The notes beneath the pieces are model-generated. The model worked only from the letters and a program-made list of their open reading frames with translations. It was not told where the DNA came from and did not search any database. A program made the translations under genes and the position numbers. This document shows positions 45,598-55,343 of a DNA stretch of 64,000 nt, piece by piece. The DNA is from Litsea cubeba. Taxonomy: Eukaryota; Streptophyta; Magnoliopsida; Laurales; Lauraceae. The stretch's first letter is position 1, and every line of letters starts with the position of its first letter. Where the stretch lies: the NCBI GenBank assembly GCA_012931725.1, contig CM022949.1, forward strand, positions 56,811,852 to 56,875,851, given 5' to 3'.

Positions 45598-46134
45598 ATG
45601 CCACCTCGCAAAAGAGCAGCAAACAGTAACCACATTGCCAGTAACAGTGAGAGTGCAGGGCTTAGTGTAGAGGAACCTCAGGACAACAATATGCAGAATC
45701 AATTCCAACAGATGATGCAGGCTATGATAGACCAACAACGCCAGGCCAATGAGAATCAGGCTAGGCTCCAAGCACAAGCATTTGAGACACAGACCAGATT
45801 GCAAGAACAGATGCTTAAGAAAGATGAGGATCATGCTAGGGAGATAGCTCAAATGCAGGCACAGTTGTTGGGAATATTGGAGAGGAGACCGGAACCAATC
45901 CCAGTTGCACCACCTGGTCCGGTAAACATTAGAGGGAATGATCCTAATGTGCTGTATGAGCGGTTCAGGAAGAGAGGACCGAAAGAATTTTTGGGGACTG
46001 AGGACCCAATGGCAGCAGATGATTGGCTTGAGCACACCGAAAACATATTCGAGATCTTCATATGTACCGGTGTGGAACGTGTACAGCTTGCAGCCTCTAT
46101 GTTTGTGGGTTTGATATGCATGCTAGAGAATTGA
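45598..46134 (+). pseudogene. Element C gag, C-terminally truncated by internal deletion
   Basis: The ATG at 45598 (MPPRKRAAN) is preferred over an in-frame ATG 15 bp upstream because MPPR-type starts are common in this clade. A Q-rich, probably coiled-coil segment (about residues 30-95) is followed by the start of the capsid-type gag domain (FRKRGPKEFLGTEDPMAADD, then WLEHTENIFEIF). After VERVQLAASMF the frame jumps into protease sequence and stops at 46132-46134. The rest of the capsid domain and the CCHC zinc knuckle are missing. The product of about 178 residues could not package RNA normally. The junction at about 46105-46115 is a deletion, not a base error, because protease sequence follows directly in another frame. 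Confidence 0.85.
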
Positions 46135-49100
46135 GTTTCATTTTGACTGTGACTACCCCTTTAGGTAAGGAAGTTGTTTGTAGAACTTTTTACCCTAGTT
46201 GTCCAGTCATGATAGGAGAAGTAGTATTACCGGCAGATCTCATTCTACTGGAGATGCAGGATTTTGATGTCATCCTAGGGATGGATTGGTTAGCAGGATA
46301 CCATGCTACTATGGATTGTTTCCATAAGACCCTAACTTTTAAGTTAGAGGAGACCCAAGAAGGGGTGTTGTTTCAGGGAGAGAGGAGTAATTCTGGTGCA
46401 GGGTTTATTTCAGCGCTGAAGGCTGATAGACTTCTAAAAAGTGGTTGTGAGGGTTATATGGCGTTTATCACGGAGGATAAACGGTCCCAAGGGGTGGAGG
46501 AGATCCCAATTGTTTGTGAGTTTCCGGATGTTTTCCCGGAGGAGATACCAGGATTGCCACCCATTAGAGAGATAGACTTCACTATTGAGTTGTTACCGGG
46601 GACCGCTCCGATATCTATCGCACCTTACAGAATGGCCCCAGCAGAATTGGGAGAGTTGAAGATGCAATTGCAAGAACTCTTGAACAAAGGTTTTGTGAGA
46701 CCTAGTGTGTCACCGTGGGGAGCACCAGTTTTGTTTGTAAAGAAGAAGGATGGTTCCATGAGAATGTGTATTGACTATAGAAGATTGAACCAAGTGACCA
46801 TCAAAAACAAATATCCGTTGCCAAGGATAGATGAATTGTTTGATCAGTTGCAAGGAGCTGCTTACTTTTCGAAGATTGATTTGAGGTCAGGCTACCATCA
46901 GTTGAGGGTTAGAGATTCAGATGTGCCAAAAACAGCCTTTCGGACAAGATATGGACACTATGAGTTTCTAGTGATGCCATTTGGTTTGACTAATGCACCG
47001 GCAGTTTTCATGGCATTGATGAACAAAATATTTGCGGAGTATTTGGATCAGTTTACAGTGGTGTTTATTGATGATATTTTGGTATATTCCAAGACCAAAG
47101 GAGAACACGAAGAACATTTGAGGATAGCACTCCAGCTATTGAGGGAGAATCAGTTGTTTGCAAAACTTAGTAAGTGTGAATTTTGGTTGGACCAAGTCAC
47201 ATTTTTGGGCCATATCATCTCTGAGGAAGGATTATCAGTGGACCCGTCCAAGATTGAGGCAGTCATGAATTGGGATAGACCGAAGAATGCATCAGAGATC
47301 AGGAGTTTTCTTGGATTGGCAGGATATTATCGGAGGTTTGTGCAAGGATTTTCGTCGATTGCGTCACCTTTGACGAAGTTGACAAGGAAGAATGCACCAT
47401 ATGTTTGGACAGACAAGTGTGAGGCTAGTTTCCAAGAGCTGAAGAAGAGATTGACTACAGCTCCAGTCCTTACTTTGCCATCTGGGAGCGGCGGTTTTAC
47501 CATTTTTACTGATGCTTCCAGTGTTGGACTGGGATGCGTGTTAATGCAAGATGGGAAGGTAGTTGCATATGGATCTCGGCAGTTGAAGGATCATGAAAAG
47601 AACTATGCAACACATGATCTTGAGTTGGCAGCAGTGGTTTTAGCATTGAAGATGTGGAGACACTACCTCTATGGAGAGAAGTTTGAGGTTCACTCCGACC
47701 ACCGTAGCCTACAGTACTTGTTTTCTCAGAAGGAGTTGAACATGAGGCAGAGGAGATGGATGGAATATATTAAAGACTATGATTTTCCAATCAAGTATCA
47801 CCCGGGAAAAGCGAATGTAGTTGCAGATGCCTTGAGCAGAAAGTCAGTGAGCATGGCAAGTCTTCGTGGAACTTATGTGGTACAGCAGTTAGAGGAGTTG
47901 GGAGTAGATTTTCAGCCACTAAGAGAGGGTGTCATGTTAGCAAACATGTCAGTGTCAGAACCTTCGTTCATTCAAAAGATCAAAGAGAGTCAGTTGCAAG
48001 ACCCAGAGTTGGCTAAGATTTTTGAGCATATAGCATATCGTCCAGATTTTCGGATTGTGGATGGAGTTTTGTATTACCGAGACCGTCTTTGTGTGCCTAA
48101 CTTGGAGGACTTGAGGAATGATATCATGTCCGAGGCCCATGATACCAAGTATTCCATACACCCGGGCAGTACGAAGATGTACCAGAATTTGAAGGGCAGA
48201 TTTTGGTGGAATAACATGAAGAGAGAGATAGCAGCTTTCGTCTCTCGTTGTATGACATGTCAGTTGATCAAGGCAGAACACCAGAAGCCTCCAGGGTTAT
48301 TACGACCATTAGAGATTCCGGAATGGAAATGGGAGCATATTACCATGGACTTCATATCGGGTTTACCAAAGACTAGTAAGGGCAATGATGCTATTTGGGT
48401 CATAGTTGACCGTCTTACCAAGTCAGCTCATTTCCTACCGATGAAGACTGGAAAGAAGATGCATATGTTACCTTTGGCACAGTTGTTTGTCACAGAAATT
48501 GTCAGTCGTCATGGACAACCAGTTTCCATCACATCAGATAGAGACAGTAGATTTGTCTCAAGATTTTGGAAGACATTACATGAGTCTATGGGTACGAAGT
48601 TACAGTTCAGCACGGCCTATCACCCACAGACCAATGGTCAGTCAGAAAGGACAATTCAGACACTTGAGGATATGCTTCGAGCTTGTGTGCTAGATTTCAA
48701 GACTCAATGGGATGAAGCCTTACCATTGTGTGAGTTCGCTTACAACAACAGTTTCCACTCTAGTATCGGTATGGCACCTTTTGAGGCTTTGTACGGCAGA
48801 AGGTGTAGAACACCTGTTTGTTGGGAAGAAGTTGGTACTCGCAGTTTCCATGGACCGACCATTGTTAGTGAGACAAGTGATAAAGTCAAGTTGATCCAAG
48901 AACGTCTGAAAGTGGCTCAGAGTAGACAGAAGAGTTATGCAGACTCTCACAGAAGGGATTTACAGTTCAAAGAAGGAGATAAGGTTTTCTTGAAAGTGTC
49001 ACCTACTCGTGGGACTTTGAGGTTTGGACAGAAGGGCAAATTGTCTAGGAGGTACATTGGACCGTATGACATTGTGAGTAGGATTGGTGATGTGGCTTAC

Positions 49101-49430
49101 AGGTTAGCCTTACCACCCGAACTTTCCGGCGTACATAATGTTTTCCATGTGTCTATGTTGAAGAAGTACGTTCCCGACAGGCTACACATACTCCGTTATG
49201 AGCCGTTGGAGATTCGAGAAGATGCGACATATGTTGAGAAGCCTAAGCAGATCATTGACACCAAAGAACAAGAATTGAGAACTCGGACTATTCAGTGGGT
49301 CAAGGTACTTTGGGAGAATCATGGACCGGAAGAAGCAACTTGGGAATTACGGGATCAGGTTCAGAAGAAGTACCCACATCTTCTACCGGAGGTGAGTTTT
49401 AATTTCCATTTGGAGGACCAAATGTCCTAA
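46062..49430 (+). CDS. Element C pol: protease remnant, RT, RNase H, integrase, chromodomain
   Basis: An open frame of 1,122 codons. The first about 14 codons are out-of-frame gag; true pol begins near residue 15 (46104). Domains by residue: C-terminal half of the aspartic protease (ILGMDWL about 71-77; the DSG active site is deleted); RT about 205-375 with FIDD at 335-338; RNase H about 478-600 with first Asp D484; HHCC zinc finger H693, H700, C730, C733; integrase core D763, D826, E862 (35 residues between the last two); MSPF/MAPFEALYGRR segment; C-terminal chromodomain-like VKVLWENHGPEEATWEL. The catalytic residues of RT and integrase are all present and no stop interrupts the frame. Without gag end and protease it cannot complete a cycle alone, although RT and integrase could still be made if translated. 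The clade is called from the WVKVLW...EEATWE tail and the tRNA-Met PBS. Confidence 0.93.
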   Translation: MYRCGTCTACSLYVCGFDMHARELSFILTVTTPLGKEVVCRTFYPSCPVMIGEVVLPADLILLEMQDFDVILGMDWLAGYHATMDCFHKTLTFKLEETQEGVLFQGERSNSGAGFISALKADRLLKSGCEGYMAFITEDKRSQGVEEIPIVCEFPDVFPEEIPGLPPIREIDFTIELLPGTAPISIAPYRMAPAELGELKMQLQELLNKGFVRPSVSPWGAPVLFVKKKDGSMRMCIDYRRLNQVTIKNKYPLPRIDELFDQLQGAAYFSKIDLRSGYHQLRVRDSDVPKTAFRTRYGHYEFLVMPFGLTNAPAVFMALMNKIFAEYLDQFTVVFIDDILVYSKTKGEHEEHLRIALQLLRENQLFAKLSKCEFWLDQVTFLGHIISEEGLSVDPSKIEAVMNWDRPKNASEIRSFLGLAGYYRRFVQGFSSIASPLTKLTRKNAPYVWTDKCEASFQELKKRLTTAPVLTLPSGSGGFTIFTDASSVGLGCVLMQDGKVVAYGSRQLKDHEKNYATHDLELAAVVLALKMWRHYLYGEKFEVHSDHRSLQYLFSQKELNMRQRRWMEYIKDYDFPIKYHPGKANVVADALSRKSVSMASLRGTYVVQQLEELGVDFQPLREGVMLANMSVSEPSFIQKIKESQLQDPELAKIFEHIAYRPDFRIVDGVLYYRDRLCVPNLEDLRNDIMSEAHDTKYSIHPGSTKMYQNLKGRFWWNNMKREIAAFVSRCMTCQLIKAEHQKPPGLLRPLEIPEWKWEHITMDFISGLPKTSKGNDAIWVIVDRLTKSAHFLPMKTGKKMHMLPLAQLFVTEIVSRHGQPVSITSDRDSRFVSRFWKTLHESMGTKLQFSTAYHPQTNGQSERTIQTLEDMLRACVLDFKTQWDEALPLCEFAYNNSFHSSIGMAPFEALYGRRCRTPVCWEEVGTRSFHGPTIVSETSDKVKLIQERLKVAQSRQKSYADSHRRDLQFKEGDKVFLKVSPTRGTLRFGQKGKLSRRYIGPYDIVSRIGDVAYRLALPPELSGVHNVFHVSMLKKYVPDRLHILRYEPLEIREDATYVEKPKQIIDTKEQELRTRTIQWVKVLWENHGPEEATWELRDQVQKKYPHLLPEVSFNFHLEDQMS

Positions 49431-49441
49431 GGGGTGGAGGA
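49407..49441 (+). promoter_or_regulatory. PPT and adjacent hairpin of element C
   Basis: CATTTGG-AGGA-CCAAATG (49407-49424) lies in the last codons of pol and forms a perfect 7-bp stem; AAGGGGTGGAGGA (49429-49441) abuts the 3' LTR. Confidence 0.85.
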
Positions 49442-52400
49442 TGTAAGACCCTGACCCGAGAGACCTCGTTTAGAGTTGATTAAGTGGTGTTTTAGTTTTA
49501 AGTGTGTTTAGTGGTTTTGGATTAGTTGGGGATTAGAATAGCTTTTATAATAGCTTTGGGGAATTTGGAGAGCCTTTTTATTTGTGGGACCCTTTGGGGG
49601 TTCTTGTTACGAATTGTGTGAGATTGGGGGTCTACCGATGATTTCCAAGAATCGTGTTTTAACCCATTGAACTTATCTTGTTAATCCCTACAACTTTCAT
49701 GTTGACATCGTTTTCATTTGAGGACCTTAAACCTGATTTTTCACTAATTGAGGGCAAAATGGTCTTTTTACCCAAAATCTGGACACCGATTTCAATGTCA
49801 CCAAAATGTGCAAAATATATACTTTTTGGAAACTAGAAATTTTGCCGATCAACTTTGTCTTCTTCGTCGAAGTCGTTTGAAGCCCCGAAAACCTTGTTTT
49901 GAGCCCGAGAAGTTCTTTAAGTTGTGGGCCCCACTCCCACTTACTATATATAGAAAGCTTCTTCTTCTTTTTCCCATTTCTGGCAAAAACCCTAGAGGAG
50001 AAGAGAAACCCCAGCCCTAAGGGTTTTCCTTACCTTTTCCTGCCTCTTCATCTTCAATCACCCACTAATCTAGTGCTAATGGAAGATTAGAGGTTACAAT
50101 CTTCTTCCTCATCTCAAGGCCTTCATCTTGATACCATTTTTGAAGAAAACCGCCCACTTCAAGTCTTGCTTTGGACAACACCTTGCTTTTTGAGGAACTT
50201 CCTTGTAAGTGATTTTCTTAAAAGTTTTATAATCTTGTTTGTTTAGCCCTAGGGTAGCTTCATTTCAATTATTGGAAGATTCCGTTTTGTTTTAATTGGA
50301 TTTTGATATTTTAGGGTTTGGATTTGGGGGTTTTGTGTATAGGTGTTTGATTGTGGAATTAAGAGGTGATTAGAGCTCAATTTGAATTGCAATTGGACCC
50401 AAGGCAAGTGGATGAAATGATTCTCATGTGTTTTATCATGTTTTATGCAAAATCTTGATTTGTCTTCATTGATGGTTTTAATGAATTATCATGTTTGATG
50501 ATTTAGTCTTATTGATTTTGAACGATGATTTGATGAGATAATGAGGCAAGGAATAGCCCAATTAATTGTGAAGATATGTATGGAAGAAGGGGAAAGAAAG
50601 GAAATGGATAGGAGTTGGACAAGAGAAGGATTCAACCAAATGGGTTGAGGTTCGCTACAGGGCCGATCGATCGCCCATCAGGTCCGATCGATCGGACTGT
50701 AATTAACTGAGAGGGTTTGCAGGACCGATCGATCGCCCATCAGGTCCGATCGATCGGACTGTAATTAACTGAGAGGGTTTGCAGGACCGATCGATCGCCC
50801 ATCAGGTCCGATCGATCGGACTGTAAATAACTGAGAGGGTCTTCAGGACCGATCGATCGCCCTTCAGGTCCGATCGATCGGACTGAATAAAATTGAACTG
50901 TAAAATGAGAGAATTATGGGACTATTTTCCAGATTCACCCCAAGTCCATACTCAAGTCCAATTCAGCTCTATCCCTTATCTTCTTATTTGAAGACATTGA
51001 ACCTATAATGATGCGTTCAAACCCATGAAAGATTGGGGTATATTGTGAAGGGCTGTAGTGTGGAAGTATTGTTTGGAGGCCCAATGCTATTCAAGGATGG
51101 GTAAGGCATTATATGAAGTCCGAAGGAAGGAAGAACCTCATCGTGGAAACTCCATGAGGTTTTCTAGATTGATCAATGTGTATAAGGACCCGGAATGTCC
51201 CTAACTCTTAAAGAGTACCAAAATTTCATCATAACCGACATACGGGACCCTATTCGCATTGATTCAATCCTAGAAACCCCATTGTTGGCCTGTAAATGTA
51301 TGAAAAACTATTTGTATTTAATTTTCAACTAAACTCTTATTTTGGGATTTCAAACCAACTTGATATGACTGGACTGTTACAAGAGTACTAAAAGTGATGT
51401 GTTTAGCTTTTGCTAACTGGTATATGGCGATTTGAGATGGATGTGTATTTGTGCCTATGGCACCCCGTTTCTTACTGTGCATATGATTTGATTTATCGTA
51501 TTTGACCTATGAGTCGGCACCACTGAGCTTGGACGACCTCGTCGGTTTGATCCTCCGACTTGGGGTTCCTTCCCCTCCCGATAGCCAGCTGCAGTCTGGA
51601 ATGTGCAGAGTTTTTACCCGGTTCGCTACCGTGGTCCCGCAGAGTATATATATATGTATATTATAATATTTATAGTTGTTCCTCCTCACCTCGTGTGACT
51701 GAGGACAATGATCTTGTTAGGGTATGCGCTCTCTTCACTTCGGTGAAGGGAGGATCTAGCTTGTGGGGTTGCCATCTTGACAGTTTCCAAATCCTTGTTA
51801 CCTTACATGATTTATTGCATATGTACTTCTTTTGAAATGATACATTGTCTTTTATAAAGTTCATTGTTTATCCATAAGTTTTCTTAACTCTTGCATAGCA
51901 TCATTGTTTTATTATTGCTATGTCTTTTCACCCACCTGCCAGACCGTCGTGTCTGATCCATTTATTTTGGTACTCAGGTCCCGAGCTTATTGCCTTTGAG
52001 GAGGAGCCAGAGGAGGCGGTCGGTGCACCGCAACGAGTGATTGAGTGGCAAGCCGATGATGTCATGTAGACATTCGGCCTTGCCTTGAGAACGATACACT
52101 TTGGGAACTTGATATCTTTGGTTTAGATTTCATTTGGTTGTACGGTCTTTGTTGACCGTTATTTTGGGGTTTTAATTAACTGATACTTTGTAAACATACT
52201 TGAATTTACTTTTGGGGAAAACATGCTTGATCATTGCTCATCCTGATATCTTATCATGTTAACCATAAATCAGTCTTGTTTACGGATTTGAATGGTATTA
52301 ATATGGTTTACTACACGCTTCCGCAATTATGAGAATGTGTTTGATATGGTTATATGTGAGATGATGTGTAAAGATAATCCTCACCGCGGAACCCTGTGGG

Positions 52401-52549
52401 AAATCACGTGCACGGATAAATATTCTTTTAATTCCGTGTGCGTTATAGCCAAAGAGATGCACGTGGCGCGGCATCAACCCGAGACCTGTCCCGACCTCCC
52501 GGACTCGGATCCTCCTTTTCCCCTAGTTTCTCGGTCCGGGGTCGCGACA
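49442..52549 (+). repeat. 3' LTR of element C
   Basis: 3,108 bp, TGTAAGACCC...GCGACA, with the palindrome array at about 50662-50882. Differences from the 5' LTR are few (for example near 49548, and one extra TA at about 51645). Confidence 0.95.
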
Positions 52550-52554
52550 GTGCT

Positions 52555-55338
52555 AGGCTTTAAATCTTTTTATGCTTCATAGATTTGTTTTGGACAAATG
52601 GAGTAATGTTTTGCTTGATTTCCTCTTATGTCATTGTTTTACAATGCATTGAAAGTTTGTTTTCACTTTGATCATTTTGAAAGTTAATTTTTATGCTAAG
52701 TGTTTGGGTTCAAAGCCAAGGAAGAAGACTTTGATTTCAAAGTAGGGTGTTTGGATTAGTTGGTTTGATTGTGGTTGGTGGTTTGATGAGTTTGGAAGGT
52801 CAAGGAAGGACCCAACAAATCTTGGAAATTAGTATGAAAGAAAAGGGATCAAAAGAATCAAGAAAAAAATCAGAAAAATGCAAAGAAGTGGAGAACTTGC
52901 ACAGCCGGGCTGGACTGGGCAGGCCCAGTCCGCTCGAGCGACCCACTGGGTCGCTCGAGCGGACCAGGCACTGCCTGGCCCTCGCTCGAGCGACCCACTG
53001 GGCCGCTCGAGCGACCCAGCTACTGTCTGGGTCCGCTCGAGCGGACCTGGTTCGCTCGAGCGAGGCCCAGCTCAGCCTGGGGGTTGGTTTGGGCCCGAGT
53101 GTGGATCATTTTGTGGGCTGGATTGTTGGGGCTTCCTTGGGCCTGATTAAAGTCAGTTTTTATGGGCCTGTTCAGTTTAGTCTCGGGCTGTTTTTAAAGT
53201 TTGTTTGTGGGTCATCTTAGGTTCAGTTTTGTGGGCCTGTTCAGGTTGGTTTTGGTCGCTTTAAAAATCAGTTTTGTGGGCCTGTTCGAAGTTTGTTTGG
53301 GCTGTTTTTAAGAATTGTTTTGAAGGCCATTTAAGGATCGGTTTTGGACTGTTTTTAAACTTGTTTTGTGGGCTTGATTAAGGTTGGTTTTGGACTGTTA
53401 TTGAGGACCATTTTGGACGTGGGTTAAGGCCAACTATGGGCCTACTTTAAAGAGTTTGGATTTACTTTTGATACTTGGAAATTTGTGAAATGGGAATGAT
53501 GTGAGAATGAGCTTATGTGAGATTATCCGGGAACCTTTCGGGTCTCAATGCACACTTTATCATTTAAACATTATGGATTTTCATTGGCATCAAACACATT
53601 CTTTATAGTCAATGTCTAAAGGTTAAACGTGCATTGTGATGGTTCCTTGGTAAATCATTAAGTCATTCTCCACTATCCATTCCATTTCAAGTCAGAAAAA
53701 TGTGTTTGTATTTGCATTTGTATTTGTATTTGTTTTCTTTGGTGAACCAATCTAAATAGCATCGGTGATTTGCTATAAAATCGTGTGGTTTCCATGTTCG
53801 AAAGGATTGACCGTATGATTTTATACAAATCACCTGGATGCGTATTTGAACGGTTTACCAGAGATATTCGTATGTTTTCTCCGATTCGATTTGAAAAGAG
53901 ATTGAGTATGTTCGTTACATTCGGGATTTCTTCGATAAGAATTGTTTTGACAACACTAGTATTTGAAAATAAAAACCTCGAGGCAAGACGGGGCCAGAGC
54001 TATGTGGTGCGAGCCCATGAGCCAAAGAGGCTACGATTCCGAAAAACAAACCCCGAGGCAAGACGGGGCCAGAGCTATGTGGTGTGAGCCCCTGAGCCAA
54101 AGGGATTAGTATTATGTTAGATTTGTATCTGTTTGAGTTTGAAAACTAAAGGCACCACTAGGCTTAGGTCACCTTGTCGGGCTGATCACCCGGCTTGGGA
54201 TCTTTACTCTGTCCGCCAGCTGCAGCTTGGATTCTGTCTGTACCGACCATGGCAACGGTAATTATCTGCCGGTCCCATTTGTATGGCTACGGTTCTGATA
54301 CTTTTGATCTGCCGGTCCCATTTGTATGGCTACGGTTCCGATCCCATTTTTAGTACCACGTTCAGTGGCTACGCTCTGTTTGCTCTTATTACTTCGGTAA
54401 TAGGAGGATTTAGCTATTTGTGGTTGCCAGTGTTTTATCTGTATATTGCTTTAGTTTATGATTCTCGTCGGTTATACTTTTATGCTCAGATTTGTTTAAT
54501 GTTTACGATATCGATCTTCATTGTATTGTCGCTATTATTCAGGATTTGAAATGTATTTCCGACGATGAAATGTTTTATGCAGGCTTTTAATCTTTCGAGA
54601 TATTCGTACATCTGATATTGTTCTTTTACTGGTTTTGTTATTTATGTTCTATCTTTCGATCATTTTAGCATGCTTTATTGTCATTATTGTTTAGCCTATT
54701 TATTCGGTTTAACGATGATTTCATCAGGTTTTATGTATGTTCTTTTGTTTCATATTATTTGTTTATTTGCTTGCCAGACCGTCGTGTCTGACCCTTATTT
54801 GTTTGGTGCCAGTTTCTTCTTCTTTCTGGTTTTAGGTGTTTGATCAGAGGAGGCGGATGGGACCGCCGGTCTGACGTGAGAGGCTGCCGTTGATATCATT
54901 TAGATGTCAAGTTTGGCACCGGAGTTCGTATCAAACCCTTGAGGGTAGTATTTCTGTTTAGTGGGTTATATTTTTGTATGGCTATGTTAGCCTTTTTCTT
55001 TTGGGTTTGTAATTAAGACATCTGTTAATTGTAACTTGAATATGTGGGAAATAATAGATTTGTTACTACCAGCTCAGTGTGTTATGATTTATGATTTATG
55101 CCAGTCTGTTTATGATGGCTTTATGGAATTGGTTGCGTGCGACACGGAACCCGATGGCCACGGATTCCGGGTCGTAACACCATGTGTAGCTTCCGCGAAA
55201 AATATACTCTGATTGTGTTGGCATGTGATTATCCTCATTCACGCGGATCTTGGGAACTATAACAAAAAGTTTCAAATTATTCCAAAATTTCGCACCCCGA
55301 GATCGGTTCGCTGCAGGTCCCGGTTTCGGGGCGTGACA
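52555..55338 (+). repeat. 3' LTR of element B, second part
   Basis: Resumes after the GTGCT duplication (52550-52554) and ends GGGGCGTGACA. It contains the six-box palindrome cluster at about 52929-53062. Confidence 0.95.
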
Positions 55339-55343
55339 ACCTT

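Larger units (their letters stand above)
42339..52549 (+). mobile_element. Element C: Ty3/gypsy chromovirus (Tekay/Del-like), inserted in B's 3' LTR
   Basis: TGTAAGACCCTGACC...GGTCGCGACA ends; perfect duplication GTGCT (42334-42338, 52550-52554). LTRs 42339-45445 (3,107 bp) and 49442-52549 (3,108 bp) differ at very few places by eye. The interior of 3,996 bp carries a truncated gag and a pol lacking the protease active site. It is the youngest insertion in the nest. Confidence 0.95.
35356..55338 (+). mobile_element. Element B: non-autonomous sister of A, inserted in A's 3' LTR
   Basis: TGTAAGATCC...GGGGCGTGACA ends, 5-bp duplication ACCTT (35351-35355, 55339-55343). 5' LTR 35356-39152, interior 39153-41325, 3' LTR 41326-42338 plus 52555-55338 (split by C). 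The two LTRs have the same length, 3,797 bp, and look nearly identical, so the insertion is recent. It lacks gag-pol, as A does. Confidence 0.93.

Noticed and set aside
46062..46103. N-terminal 14 codons of the long C pol frame (Cys-rich, MYRCGTCTACS)
   Set aside because: This is gag sequence read in the wrong frame next to the deletion; the Cys pattern is not a zinc knuckle.
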